64,000 bases of DNA, from positions 1 through 64,000 of the forward strand of contig JAJRRC010000100.1 in assembly GCA_024279865.1 (NCBI GenBank), given 5' to 3'. Below are positions 15,855 to 25,258 of this stretch, piece by piece. A model generated the notes under the pieces. It searched no databases. It was not told the DNA's origin and saw only the letters and a list, made by a program, of their open reading frames with translations. This DNA comes from Planctomycetota bacterium (GTDB lineage: Bacteria; Planctomycetota; Phycisphaerae; Phycisphaerales; Phycisphaeraceae). The position numbers and the translations under genes are program-made. Numbering within the stretch: the stretch's first letter is position 1; every line of letters begins with the position of its first letter.

Positions 15855-15891
15855 GTAAAAATTCCAATGGCGTTTGCGTGAAGCAACGTTA

Positions 15892-16203
15892 TTACTTGGT
15901 TTCTTGGGCGCTATCTGCTTGTGCGTATTTTTTTCGGAGCGCTTCGGTCAGGTCAATGTCATTGATGTTCGCTAGCGTGCAGAGCCAGGCCAACACATCT
16001 GCAAATTCTTCTTCGAGGTTGTCACCGCCGGAGGTATTTCCGCCTTCGCCGGCGTGTTTTTGTAATGCGGTGGCCAATTCCCCGACTTCTTCAATAAACC
16101 ACATATAGGTTTTTGGCGTGCCACGTGCAAGGTCTGTTTCGTAGTAGCGGTCACGAATAAATTGCTGGACATCGACAAGGGTCAGTGGGTCACGATTAAG
16201 CAT
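15892..16203 (-). CDS. MazG-like nucleotide pyrophosphohydrolase
   Basis: 103-residue all-alpha NTP-PPase fold protein with the metal-binding pair EEVGE and EEFADVLAW, separated by a short AGEGGNTSGGD linker. The family hydrolyses non-canonical or excess nucleoside triphosphates to monophosphates. ATG 16203 (MLNRDPLT) is preferred because family members begin close to this point, although ATG 16269 is in frame. It heads a three-gene minus-strand run with the esterase and murG. Confidence 0.85.
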   Translation of the reverse strand: MLNRDPLTLVDVQQFIRDRYYETDLARGTPKTYMWFIEEVGELATALQKHAGEGGNTSGGDNLEEEFADVLAWLCTLANINDIDLTEALRKKYAQADSAQETK

Positions 16204-16403
16204 GGCAGGGTTCCGGTTTGGCTCGACGTTTGAAAAAAAAGTTTGCTGCAAGGAGCATCTGATGCGCATTGCGAATTTTAGTTGCGCGTTGAGAGTTTCA
16301 TCAAGTCTGGTCCATTGAGTATGGGCGAATCACCAAACGCACGGGTTTTAAACATGATTGGCATGAGGTGGCATTGTAGCGTGCCCAGACGTATGGTAAA
16401 GGG

Positions 16404-18554
16404 ATGAGCCGGACGAATTTAAAAATAAAAGGCATGCGTTGTGGCGCGTGCGTTCGCAGGATTGAAGACGCGATTGGCCAAGTGGCGGGCGTTGAGGATG
16501 TTTCCGTCAACTTTTCCAATGGGCAAGCCCAAATAGATTATGACCCCAAGCAGACGGCCCCGGACGCATTGACTCAAGTGATCAACCAAGCGGGTTTTGA
16601 GGTGGCTTTAGATGACCCCGAAGCTTCGGAGGCGTTGCCTCGTTGGTCCGGTCCATTGCTGGCATTGGCGGGCGCTGTTGTGGTGATGGCGTTGTCGATG
16701 TTCTGGGCAGGTCGATTGTCTGACATGGTGCAGATGGTGTTGTCTGGGATGATTTTGTTTGGCGTGGGCGGTCCTTTTTTTAAGGGGTTTGTGCGATCAC
16801 TGAGGCATGGCCGCGCGGATATGGATACGCTGATTGCCATGGGGGTGGGGCTCGCATTTGGATACAGTCTAGTTGGGCTGTGGCTGAATCGTGAGCCGTT
16901 GTACTTTGATACCGCGGCGATGATTTTGTCTTTCGTGAGCTTGGGGAAATGTCTAGAACACCGTGCCAAATACCAGGCAGGAAGCGCTATTGCCCGGCTG
17001 ATGGAACTTTCCCCCGCCGAGGCGTTGGTGCTTCGAGAGGGTCAAGAACAGACCGTTGCGACGGCATATCTACAGGTGGGCGATCATGTGCTGGTTCGGC
17101 CCGGCGGGCGCATCCCTGCTGATGGCGTTGTGGTCGAAGGTCAATCGACGTTGGACGCTTCAATGGTGACGGGGGAATCTGAGCCTGTGGAAGTGACCAT
17201 GGGCAGTGAGGTTATTGGAGGCACGCTCAATGAGACCGGCGCTCTGACCTTGAAAGTCACCAAGGCCGGCCGTCATACTTTCTTAGCCCATGTGATTGAT
17301 CTGGTCTCCCAAGCTCAAAACAGCAAAGCTTCCGTCCAACGACTGGCCGATCAGGTGGCCTCGGTCTTTGTGCCTGTGGTGCTGGTGCTGGCGTTGGGAA
17401 CACTCTTGGGATGGGGGTTGGCTTGGGAGAACTGGCTTGGAGGTTTTGATGCGATGATTGCCGTGCTGGTGGCTGCATGCCCGTGTGCGTTGGGGCTGGC
17501 CACGCCGACGGCAATCATGGTCGGTACAGGCCTGGGCGCGACCCATGGCATCCTCATTAAAAACGCTTCCGCCTTGGAAAAAGCCGGGGGAATTCGCCAC
17601 CTGTTGTTAGACAAAACCGGCACGCTGACAATGGGGCGTGGCGGGGTGGCACAAATCATTGCCTTGGACCCGGACATGGGAGAAGATCGATTGTTGACGC
17701 TCGCTGCGTCGGCTGAGATGTCCAGTGAACACCCCATCGGGCGCGCGATTGTAGAACATGCCCGGTCACTTGAATTGACATTACAACGACCTACTGATTT
17801 TCAAAGTATGACCGCCGGCGGAATCAAAGCCTCAGTCGGGGGCCACATGGTCATCGTCGGCCGCACCAGTACCCTGGCGGATCATCAGGTTCAAGGACTT
17901 GAAGGACTGATCGCCAAGCGGGATGAATTGCGGGATGACGCGAGAACCATGGTTGGTGTGGCGGTGGATGGGGTTGCCGTCGGCCTCTTGACGATCACCG
18001 ACAAGCTCAAACCCCATGCCGCCGAGGTGGTGGCGCAATTAAAGCAACGGGGTTTAACGGTGAGCCTTATTAGCGGGGACAATGCCCAGGCTGCTGGGGC
18101 GATTGCCGAGTTGGTGGGGATTGACCGGGATCACGTTTTTGCTCCCGTATTACCTCAGGACAAACAAGACCAAGTTCTCAAACTTCAACAAGGAGGCCAA
18201 GGGGTCGCCATGGTGGGTGATGGGATCAATGATGCCCCTGCTCTGGCGGCAGCGGATTTGGGTGTCGCCATGGGTCGGACGGATGTGGCCCTTGAAGCAG
18301 GGGACATTGTTTTAAGCGGTGATGATTTGCAGCTACTGGTGAGCGCGATTGATTTGAGTCGCGCCACGATGCGTCGGATTAAGATGGGTTTGTTTTGGGC
18401 GTTTTTCTACAATATGTTGATCTTGCCGTTGGCAGCCATTGGGTGGGTGGTTCCAATGTTCGCTGCGGCAGCGATGTCGTTTAGTTCGATCAGTGTGGTT
18501 TTGAATGCTTTGTGGTTACGCTGGCGTTGGAAGCCGACACGGCTGGGATCGTGA
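16404..18554 (+). CDS. copA: Copper-exporting P1B-type ATPase
   Basis: Cation pump of 716 residues. It has one N-terminal HMA domain with GMRCGAC (C13, C16), then membrane helices, the TGES actuator loop, the CPC metal site (~358-360), DKTGT phosphorylation site (~403), EHPIGRAI (HP motif) and GDGINDAPAL (~605). The CPC motif and MSFSSISVVLNALWLR near the C-terminus indicate Cu(I) specificity. It starts a plus-strand run and is divergent from the MazG-like gene across 200 bp. No copper chaperone or CueR-type regulator is adjacent. Confidence 0.93.
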   Translation: MSRTNLKIKGMRCGACVRRIEDAIGQVAGVEDVSVNFSNGQAQIDYDPKQTAPDALTQVINQAGFEVALDDPEASEALPRWSGPLLALAGAVVVMALSMFWAGRLSDMVQMVLSGMILFGVGGPFFKGFVRSLRHGRADMDTLIAMGVGLAFGYSLVGLWLNREPLYFDTAAMILSFVSLGKCLEHRAKYQAGSAIARLMELSPAEALVLREGQEQTVATAYLQVGDHVLVRPGGRIPADGVVVEGQSTLDASMVTGESEPVEVTMGSEVIGGTLNETGALTLKVTKAGRHTFLAHVIDLVSQAQNSKASVQRLADQVASVFVPVVLVLALGTLLGWGLAWENWLGGFDAMIAVLVAACPCALGLATPTAIMVGTGLGATHGILIKNASALEKAGGIRHLLLDKTGTLTMGRGGVAQIIALDPDMGEDRLLTLAASAEMSSEHPIGRAIVEHARSLELTLQRPTDFQSMTAGGIKASVGGHMVIVGRTSTLADHQVQGLEGLIAKRDELRDDARTMVGVAVDGVAVGLLTITDKLKPHAAEVVAQLKQRGLTVSLISGDNAQAAGAIAELVGIDRDHVFAPVLPQDKQDQVLKLQQGGQGVAMVGDGINDAPALAAADLGVAMGRTDVALEAGDIVLSGDDLQLLVSAIDLSRATMRRIKMGLFWAFFYNMLILPLAAIGWVVPMFAAAAMSFSSISVVLNALWLRWRWKPTRLGS

Positions 18555-18600
18555 TCGACAGAAATTTGGCAGGGGGCATGGGCGGTTTTGATGGCAAGAA

Positions 18601-18635
18601 AGATAGCCACAAAAAGTATAAAAAAGATGAAGGCC
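18601..18635. repeat. ACAAAAA-type repeat copy
   Basis: AGATAGCCACAAAAAGTATA then AAAAAAGATGAAGG. Shares the AGCCACAAAAA start and downstream ATGAAG with the larger inverted element at 33793-34103. Confidence 0.5.
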
Positions 18636-18694
18636 GCGGGTTGTCATAAAGTATTGACACGACAGATCGCGGTTTATTTGTAATAGGAAGTTTG

Positions 18695-21436
18695 ATGCAC
18701 GAAAAATTACGACATTGGTTGTTGGGCCGTTGGGCAAGGGTGGTGGCCCATCGGCCTCGTACGATTTTGGCTGTGGCGGGGGCCTTGGTTGTCATGTCTT
18801 TGTATGTGACGGTGACGAGGTTGGGGTTTGCATCGAACCGCAATGACCTGATTTCGCCGAACTTGGCATGGAACCAACGCTTTATTGATTGGCAGAGTTC
18901 TTTTGGTGGATCGCGCGATCTGATTATTGTGATTGATGCCCAAGGTCATTCTGAGCAGGCTCACCAGATGATTGATCAGTTGGGGCCACGGCTACAAAAG
19001 CGAGAATTACTCGAGTATGTTGTATGGGGGTTTACCGATGACCAGTTTTCTCCCAAGGCTGTGCGTTTATTGTCCATGGCAAAATTCAAGGACAAGTTAG
19101 CCGAGCTGGAGCAGGCCACACCTCTGCTGGAAGCAGCGAATTTATCCGATTTTTTAGCAAGGAGTGCCGGGGGAACCGGGGGGGCTGGGGAAGACGGGGG
19201 AACCGGGGGAACCGGGGGTTCCGGGGGGGGGATTGCTCAGTTTGGGGGTTTTCTTCGCACGCTTGATCGAGGTTTGGACGGGGAAGAGTCAATTGTCTTT
19301 GCATTGCCTGACCCGCAATGGCACTATCTTCGCAGCGCCAACGAGCGGCTCTATTTCATTCGCATCACGCCACACATGCAGCCGGGCAAACTCAACGCCC
19401 TCGCTGAAGCGATCAATCAAGTCCAAGAAGAAATGGATGCGGTCGGTGCTTCTTACCCACAATTGGAAATGGGGCTGACGGGCATTGAAGTCGTCGAAGC
19501 TCAGGAAACCGAGATCGCCATTAGGGACAGCACCAAAGCCTCAATTTTGGCGGTGGTTTTTATTACAGCCTTGTTGATGACCGCTTTTCACAGTGTACGA
19601 GGCCCGTTGCTGGCGGTGGGTGCTTTGCTGGTGGGGGTGGCATGGTCGTTTGGTTTTCTCACACTGGCTATTGGTCATTTGCAGTTGATTAGTGTGGTCT
19701 TTGCGGTGATTCTTCTGGGGCTGGGTATCGACTTTGGCTTGCACCTGGTTTCTTGCTTTGAAAGCGTGCGCCATGATTATGAGGACACCGAGGCAGGTTT
19801 CGCTTTGGCGTTGGAGCATAGCTTTGAAGTCGTGGGTCCTGGCGTGATCACCGGAGCGATTACCACGGCAGCCGCTTTTATGACCACCATGTTGACCGAT
19901 TTTACAGGTGTCGCTGAAATGGGTCTGATCGCTGGCAGTGGGATAGTGCTTTGTTTAATTGCGATGTTCAGTGTGTACCCGGCATTGCTTCGGTTGTTTA
20001 AGCCTGATCATGCTCATTTTGTGCCGATGGATGCGAGGAATGTTCATCTTTTTGACCCCCGCTGGATTTCTCCTTTTACCCGTTGGCCTCGGACGACTTT
20101 GGCGATTGCCGCTGTGTTGACATTGGGCGCTTCGGTGGTGGCTGCGACACAGATGCGGTTTGATTATGATTTATTGAATCTTCAGCCGCCTGGGGCCTCG
20201 GCTGTTCATTGGTCCCAACGAATTATCCAAGACGGCGAAGAATCGATTTACTTTGGGGTCAGTGTGTGTGACTCAATGGCCCAAGCACGCCAGCGTGCAG
20301 AGGCTTTTGCCCAATTGGATCTGGTGCAGCGGCAACTCGGCGGCGTGGGCATATTGATTCCTGAAGATGAACCTCAGAAATTGGCGATGCTCCAAGCGAT
20401 CACGTTGCCTGTTCAAGCGTCTGTTTCACCTGCCACGGTCACGTTGGAGCAATCTCTTGAAGCCTTGAATTTTGCAATGGGGGCTGCCATGTGGATGGAT
20501 TTTTCCCCTGCGATGAAAAATGAATTGACCGAGCTCAAGGCCGCACTGCTCCAAACAATCTCCAAACTCAAAAATTTATCAGGCCAGGAAAAAGAAGACC
20601 GCCTGCGTCGATTGGATCAAGCTTTTGGGGTTTACCAAGGCAAAGTGCGCCAACAGTTAACGGGCTTGCTGGATGTTTCTCCCTTATCGACGACGGATTT
20701 ACCTGAAGCTTTGTTGCGGTCGTTTGAGGATGATCAAGGGCGTTTGATTTTAGAGATTTATCCCAAGCTCAACAAGCAACCCCAAGCAGTCCAGAGTGTT
20801 TTAGGGAATGTAACCGAGGGGATTCCAGATGTATCCCAAGGGAAACTTCCGGGGGGGGGGAGTCCTTTGTCACCGGATTTCTTGCCTCACTTTATTACTC
20901 AGATGCAGACGGTGGATGGCGATGTGACGGGCGTGATCGTTCAGATTTTTCAGTCGGGTTCTTTGATTAAAAACGCATATCTCAAGGCTGGCGGGTTGGC
21001 GTTGCTGATTGTGTTTGGGTTGGTATGGTTGGATTTTCAGAAGTTGCATGATGCGTTACTTTGTTTGGTTCCGGTGACGGTTGGTTTTAGTTTGACCTTT
21101 GCAGCGATGCGATTTGTGGGGATGCAGATTAATCCCGCGAATATTATTGTGTTGCCGTTGATGTTTGGGATCGGCGTGGATTGTGGCGTGCATGTGCTGC
21201 ATCGGTTTCGTCAGCACCCTGACGAGTCCCCTCCGGGTTTGACCGGCGGAACCGGCAAGGGGATTACGATTACCTCCTTGACGACGATGATCGGCTTTGC
21301 GTGCATGATGTTGGCAGAGCATCGGGGGATTCGCAGCCTGGGCTTTGCCTTGAGCGTGGGGGTTTTACTGACGATGTTTGCTTGTTGGACGGTGATGCCT
21401 GCGTGGCTGACCTTGCGGCAGGCGAAATCACATTAA
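18695..21436 (+). CDS. RND/MMPL family exporter, HpnN-like
   Basis: 913-residue inner-membrane protein with the two-fold RND layout: helix 1 near 25-45, a periplasmic domain, six helices (~275-450), a second periplasmic domain and a final helix bundle (~760-905). LGIDFGLHLVS and FGIGVDCGVHVLHRF in the paired helix-4 positions mark the MMPL/SSD type, and the N-terminal SNRNDLISPNLAWNQRF resembles HpnN exporters. ATG 18695 follows AGGAAG. Two repeat-encoded inserts lie in periplasmic loops: Gly-rich at ~157-179 and KLPGGG at ~713-722. Cargo unknown. Confidence 0.8.
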   Translation: MHEKLRHWLLGRWARVVAHRPRTILAVAGALVVMSLYVTVTRLGFASNRNDLISPNLAWNQRFIDWQSSFGGSRDLIIVIDAQGHSEQAHQMIDQLGPRLQKRELLEYVVWGFTDDQFSPKAVRLLSMAKFKDKLAELEQATPLLEAANLSDFLARSAGGTGGAGEDGGTGGTGGSGGGIAQFGGFLRTLDRGLDGEESIVFALPDPQWHYLRSANERLYFIRITPHMQPGKLNALAEAINQVQEEMDAVGASYPQLEMGLTGIEVVEAQETEIAIRDSTKASILAVVFITALLMTAFHSVRGPLLAVGALLVGVAWSFGFLTLAIGHLQLISVVFAVILLGLGIDFGLHLVSCFESVRHDYEDTEAGFALALEHSFEVVGPGVITGAITTAAAFMTTMLTDFTGVAEMGLIAGSGIVLCLIAMFSVYPALLRLFKPDHAHFVPMDARNVHLFDPRWISPFTRWPRTTLAIAAVLTLGASVVAATQMRFDYDLLNLQPPGASAVHWSQRIIQDGEESIYFGVSVCDSMAQARQRAEAFAQLDLVQRQLGGVGILIPEDEPQKLAMLQAITLPVQASVSPATVTLEQSLEALNFAMGAAMWMDFSPAMKNELTELKAALLQTISKLKNLSGQEKEDRLRRLDQAFGVYQGKVRQQLTGLLDVSPLSTTDLPEALLRSFEDDQGRLILEIYPKLNKQPQAVQSVLGNVTEGIPDVSQGKLPGGGSPLSPDFLPHFITQMQTVDGDVTGVIVQIFQSGSLIKNAYLKAGGLALLIVFGLVWLDFQKLHDALLCLVPVTVGFSLTFAAMRFVGMQINPANIIVLPLMFGIGVDCGVHVLHRFRQHPDESPPGLTGGTGKGITITSLTTMIGFACMMLAEHRGIRSLGFALSVGVLLTMFACWTVMPAWLTLRQAKSH
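19167..19232 (+). repeat. G-rich repeat insert within the RND gene
   Basis: Six or more runs of 4-9 G separated by AACC, CTGGGGAAGAC and TTCC. In frame it encodes Gly, Thr and Ser with one Glu-Asp pair. High G-quadruplex potential on the coding strand. Confidence 0.75.
20834..20860 (+). repeat. Full-length G-rich element within the RND gene
   Basis: TCCCAAGGGAAACTTCC followed by ten G. In frame it encodes Ser-Gln-Gly-Lys-Leu-Pro-Gly-Gly-Gly. Closely matches 11551-11575 and 5212-5236. Confidence 0.75.
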
Positions 21437-21503
21437 CTTTTCAGGGTGTGCTGAATCAATGCGTCGGAAGTTAAAACCATCGCCCTAAAAAAGTAAAAAG
21501 GCG

Positions 21504-22049
21504 TTACCGTTTTGGGGTCGCTTTTTTTCGAGGCGTGGCAATGAGGCCACCCACGAGACCCAACAGCCCCAAGCACATGACGGCACTTCGCTGGGGTCCG
21601 GTGGTGAGGCGGTACAAGCTCGATTGCACAGGGCTTGGGGGTAAACTTGCGGTGATGGCGGATTGTTCTAAAACAGATTCATAAAGGCTGTCTGAGGCTA
21701 GTGATGAAAACCACCCGCCGGCATGCTGGAAATACGTCGTAGAGCCGACGGGTGGCAGGGGTTGCGTGTTTGGTGGCAACATGCTCAATTCACTGAGAGC
21801 CAATTGCTTCAGTAAAAGCGGGTCATTGGAGGTCAGTGCCTCATTAATTTGATTATAGGTATGCTCTTGGTGCGATAGCGAATAAACTTGCTCTTGAAGT
21901 GTCTTTTTTTGCCAAGAAATATGTTGGTAGTCCGTCCAAGCGGGCATGACCATACAACTGACAATGACGGCCGCTCCAGTGATCAAAAAGATCCAGCCAG
22001 GCACTTGAGCCAGTATTTCTTCAATGCGTTGTTGTGATCTCTTTTTCAT
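21504..22049 (-). CDS. Two-helix membrane protein of unknown function
   Basis: 181 residues. Cytoplasmic basic start (MKKRSQQR), a first hydrophobic segment at ~18-36, a Gln/Leu-rich coiled-coil-like part (~40-90), a Pro/Ser-rich region and a second hydrophobic segment near 155-172 followed by a basic tail. I do not recognise the family. It is divergent from miaB with 58 bp between starts and convergent with the RND exporter gene. Confidence 0.6.
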   Translation of the reverse strand: MKKRSQQRIEEILAQVPGWIFLITGAAVIVSCMVMPAWTDYQHISWQKKTLQEQVYSLSHQEHTYNQINEALTSNDPLLLKQLALSELSMLPPNTQPLPPVGSTTYFQHAGGWFSSLASDSLYESVLEQSAITASLPPSPVQSSLYRLTTGPQRSAVMCLGLLGLVGGLIATPRKKATPKR

Positions 22050-22107
22050 TTGCTATGGTTCTTATCGTCTTGGATGGCTCTGGAACATCAGAGAAGGTCA
22101 TGATAAA

Positions 22108-23721
22108 ATGCTCGATTCCAATATTTATGGGACCTTATCGCTGATGACCTCGATAGATAACACCGCCAAAAAAGTTTTCCTTGAAACGTTCGGCTGCCAA
22201 ATGAACGTGCTTGATTCCCAATTGATGCACAGCCAATTGGCTGCGTTGGGCTATCAATTTACCGACCAATGGAAAAAAGCAGACGTGATCCTTTATAACA
22301 CCTGTTCGGTGCGAGAGCGTGCTGAGCAAAAGGTTTACAGTCGTATTGGCCGGGTGGCGAACCATAAAAAAGAGCATCCCAATGTGGTGTTGGGCGTGGT
22401 GGGTTGTATGGCTGAACGCGAAGGGGAGTCCATTGCCAAACGCTATAAATCGATTGATTTGCTGTGTGGGCCGGGCGAATTGGACAAATTGCCGATGTTG
22501 ATTGACAACGTGGTGAAGACAGCCCATGTTCAGTCAGCCTTGGCGGGCAACACCCACCGTCGGTCTTCGACCTTTGCCGCGGCCGAGGATCAGTTGGAAA
22601 TGCTGGACTTGTCTCGGTCATTTAGTCCTGATGAGCATCAGGGGTCTGCTTATGTGCGGGTGACCCGTGGCTGCAATAAATTCTGTACTTATTGTGTGGT
22701 TCCCAACACCCGTGGTGCCGAAGTACATCGGCCGCCGAACCATTTGGTCGAGGAATGTCGCAAGCTCGTCGATGCAGGGGTGGTGGAGATTACCCTGCTA
22801 GGCCAGACCGTCAACCATTATCACTATGACCAAACCGCATCGGTCATGATTGATGGCATCGCGCAGCCGCAGGTCGGCAGCGTCATTCGAGAAGGTGCTG
22901 GCGGCGAGGCTGCCGGGGGTACTTCCGGGGGTACTTCCGGGGGCGGGATGACCCGTTTTTCAGATTTGCTTTACCGTATTCATGAAGAAGTGCCTGGTTT
23001 ACAGCGATTGCGTTTTGTGACGAGCTTTCCACGGGACTTTGGCGATGACATCCTTGAGGTGATGCGGGATTGTTCACGCATTTGCCGCTACTTGCACTTG
23101 CCTGTCCAGTCCGGCTCAGACCGCATTCTCAAGATGATGAATCGTGATTACACAGTGGCCTCGTTTTACGAATTGTTAGATCGGGTGAGGCACTATTTGC
23201 CAGACTGCCAAATCGCATCGGACCTGATTTGTGGCTTCCCAACCGAAACAGAAGAAGATCAGCAGATGACGGTGGGTTTGTTACGCAAAGCCCAGTTCAA
23301 GAACTGCTTTATTTTTAAATATTCACCACGTCCTGGGACCGTTGCCATTGACCGTATGCCTGACGATGTGAGCGAGGACCTGAAAAAGAAACGAAACAAT
23401 GCTCTGTTGGATGTTCAAAACGAAGTGAGCGCTCAAGTTCACCAGGCGATCATCGGTCAAACGGCGAACGTTTTTGTCGAAGGCATTAGCCACAAAGCTC
23501 TCAAGCAAATGGGCAATGAAGCAGACCCCTCGGTGACACTTGGTTGGGAAAAACCCCAGACGGTGACCCAGCTTACCGGTCGTACGGGCGGTGATCTGAT
23601 CGTTTTGTTTGACGCAGACCCTTCCTTGATTGGCTCGATCGTGCCTGTGCGGATTGAGTCTGCCAGTTCGCTGATGCTGTTGGGACGATTGACGGCTAAG
23701 CCGGCAGTGATTGGCTCGTAA
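22108..23721 (+). CDS. miaB: tRNA-2-methylthio-N6-dimethylallyladenosine synthase MiaB
   Basis: Radical-SAM methylthiotransferase acting on A37 of tRNAs. The N-terminal UPF0004 domain has FGCQMNVLDS, NTCSVRERAEQK and VVGCMAER (auxiliary cluster Cys). The radical SAM motif is RGCNKFCTYCVVPNTRG, and a TRAM-like end follows. ATG 22108 has AGAAGG ten bases upstream; ATG 22144 (MTSIDNTAKK) is also plausible. A repeat-encoded insert (~268-280, Gly/Thr/Ser) lies between NHYHYDQ and FSDLLYRI, a variable loop in the family. Confidence 0.95.
   Translation: MLDSNIYGTLSLMTSIDNTAKKVFLETFGCQMNVLDSQLMHSQLAALGYQFTDQWKKADVILYNTCSVRERAEQKVYSRIGRVANHKKEHPNVVLGVVGCMAEREGESIAKRYKSIDLLCGPGELDKLPMLIDNVVKTAHVQSALAGNTHRRSSTFAAAEDQLEMLDLSRSFSPDEHQGSAYVRVTRGCNKFCTYCVVPNTRGAEVHRPPNHLVEECRKLVDAGVVEITLLGQTVNHYHYDQTASVMIDGIAQPQVGSVIREGAGGEAAGGTSGGTSGGGMTRFSDLLYRIHEEVPGLQRLRFVTSFPRDFGDDILEVMRDCSRICRYLHLPVQSGSDRILKMMNRDYTVASFYELLDRVRHYLPDCQIASDLICGFPTETEEDQQMTVGLLRKAQFKNCFIFKYSPRPGTVAIDRMPDDVSEDLKKKRNNALLDVQNEVSAQVHQAIIGQTANVFVEGISHKALKQMGNEADPSVTLGWEKPQTVTQLTGRTGGDLIVLFDADPSLIGSIVPVRIESASSLMLLGRLTAKPAVIGS
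22912..22947 (+). repeat. Tandem CTTCCGGGGG repeat within miaB
   Basis: Two tandem 12-bp units GGGGGTACTTCC followed by GGGGGCGGG. In frame it encodes Gly-Gly-Thr-Ser repeats. Note that this reading frame (ThrSerGly) differs from the LeuProGly frame used in the nuclease, ftsI and RND copies. Confidence 0.7.
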
Positions 23722-23767
23722 CGTGCTTGGGGATGTTTGAAAAAAAAGCGTGTCTGGTTTTTAAATT

Positions 23768-23791
23768 GCCAGCGAATAACAACTCGCTGGC
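23768..23791 (+). terminator. Possible terminator of miaB
   Basis: GCCAGCGA / TCGCTGGC hairpin with an 8-nt loop about 47 bp after the miaB stop. No T run follows on the plus strand, so confidence is modest. Confidence 0.4.
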
Positions 23792-23796
23792 GGTCT

Positions 23797-23830
23797 AAAA
23801 AAAAGGCGACGATTCAAAAGAATCGTCGCC
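23797..23830 (-). terminator. Intrinsic terminator of the HDOD gene
   Basis: Perfect 11-bp stem GGCGACGATTC / GAATCGTCGCC with a TTTT loop, followed on the minus strand by eight T. Confidence 0.9.
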
Positions 23831-23863
23831 CGGAGGGAAAAGAGAGACGCCAAAATTAAAATG

Positions 23864-23904
23864 CCCCGGCCCCCGGCCCCCGGCCCCCGGAAAGGGGGCT
23901 TCCG
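23864..23904 (-). repeat. G-rich run between the HDOD gene and its terminator
   Basis: On the minus strand: CGGAAGCCCCCTTTCC, then GGGGGCC repeated three times and GGGG. A regular G-quadruplex-forming pattern that would be in the 3' UTR of the HDOD transcript. Confidence 0.7.
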
Positions 23905-23922
23905 AAAGGTTTTGCCGATACC

Positions 23923-24816
23923 TTAGAGAAGCGATTGAGCTTCATCCAATGCATCGGGTAATTCGTTGATGATTTCTTCAAGCTGTTCGGTTGTTAAACT
24001 TACTTCTTCAAGAACTTGTGGGTCAAATTCCAAAGACTCCACGCTGCCGGTGTATCCCAGTTCCAGTTTGGCTGCGATAATGTCTGCCAAATGGACTAGG
24101 CAAGCTAGGGTGCGATGTTCAGGGTCCAGGTCCATCGGGTTGTGATGGTGGCCTGTGACATAGACAAAGCTTGCGGGGAATTTCCAAGATTCACAGAGGG
24201 CTGCACCAAATTGTTGATGGTCTGCTCCGAGAACTTTTGTTTCCATTTGCCGCAGCGTGCTATTGGGGTCCGCTTCACGGGCATTGAGTACGTCAAGAAA
24301 CTCACTACGCTTGGCCTGGATTTCGACCATGATGCCAAGGTCGTGGATCAAGCCAGCTAAAAAGGCTTCGTCAGGCAGTCCCATTTCCATTTTAGTGGCG
24401 AGCATTTTGGTGGCGGTGGCCACGGCAATACTGTGATGCCATAGTTCATGGGCATCAAAATTGGGTGCGATTTTTCCGCCACGGAACAGTTTTGCCAAGC
24501 TCGCTGCAATGGCAATATTTTTCACTGCGTTGAGTCCCAGCAGGACGATGGCTCGATTGATCGAGGCAATTTGGCCTGGTAGCCCGTAAAACGCGCTGTT
24601 GACGACTTTGAGAATACGAGCTCCCAAAGCTGGGTCATTGGTGATGATTTTGTTGAGATCTTGAGCGCTGGAATTGGGGTCTTCCACCAGTTTGATGATC
24701 TTGAGAGTGACTTCAGGCAAGGTGGCGATGTGGCTGATTTCACGGATTGCAGCATTCACCACGTTTGCCGTCGTATCAACGGTTGTGTCAGTAGGGGGAG
24801 TCATTGCCTGGGTCAT
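23923..24816 (-). CDS. HDOD domain signalling protein
   Basis: 297-residue cytoplasmic protein with an HDOD domain (about 30-230): LPEVTLKIIKLVEDPNSSA, DPALGARILKVVNSAFYGLP, INRAIVLLGLNAVKNIA, HELWHHSIAVA and FLAGLIHDLGIM. The last keeps the HD pair, although HDOD proteins usually lack full phosphodiesterase residues. Such proteins act in signalling, often in motility or stress control. Stand-alone gene with its own terminator and a good Shine-Dalgarno (GGAGAAAGA). Confidence 0.88.
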   Translation of the reverse strand: MTQAMTPPTDTTVDTTANVVNAAIREISHIATLPEVTLKIIKLVEDPNSSAQDLNKIITNDPALGARILKVVNSAFYGLPGQIASINRAIVLLGLNAVKNIAIAASLAKLFRGGKIAPNFDAHELWHHSIAVATATKMLATKMEMGLPDEAFLAGLIHDLGIMVEIQAKRSEFLDVLNAREADPNSTLRQMETKVLGADHQQFGAALCESWKFPASFVYVTGHHHNPMDLDPEHRTLACLVHLADIIAAKLELGYTGSVESLEFDPQVLEEVSLTTEQLEEIINELPDALDEAQSLL

Positions 24817-24931
24817 GGGGTCTTTCTCCTGAGCTGTTCCGGATGCTTCAGTTTATTTATCGACTGACGTGGAACGAGGCTTAACTTCAAGTGGGGTTGT
24901 TTTTCTCTAGCTTCGAGCGTACCTTTGTGGG

Positions 24932-25225
24932 ATGCGATGGAACATTAATTTTCAAAATCTCGATTACCGCACCCCACGCTACGGTGCTCCGGGGTGGGTT
25001 TGGTGGATATCCTTGCTGGTGACGGGCCTGCTGGTGATCCTTCCAATACTCGCGTTACTGCTTGTGGCTGCAGTGCTTGGAGGCCTCGTTTTTCTTTTAT
25101 TAGCACTGGTTGCAACGGTTTCCGAGATCGTTCGAAAGCTCAGTGTCAGTATCCGATCCCTGTTTACAGGATTGGATTCAGATGGCCGACGTAATGTCCG
25201 TCCGATTCGACGGGACCCGTCTTAA
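24932..25225 (+). CDS. Small two-helix membrane protein
   Basis: 97 residues. An aromatic-rich start (MRWNINFQNLDYRTPRYG) is followed by two adjacent hydrophobic segments (~22-40 and 44-62), then a basic C-terminal tail. Family not recognised. It precedes the mechanosensitive channel gene by 33 bp on the same strand and is probably co-transcribed. Confidence 0.6.
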   Translation: MRWNINFQNLDYRTPRYGAPGWVWWISLLVTGLLVILPILALLLVAAVLGGLVFLLLALVATVSEIVRKLSVSIRSLFTGLDSDGRRNVRPIRRDPS

Positions 25226-25258
25226 ACAATCATAATTTTTTTTCATGGGATGGCTCAA

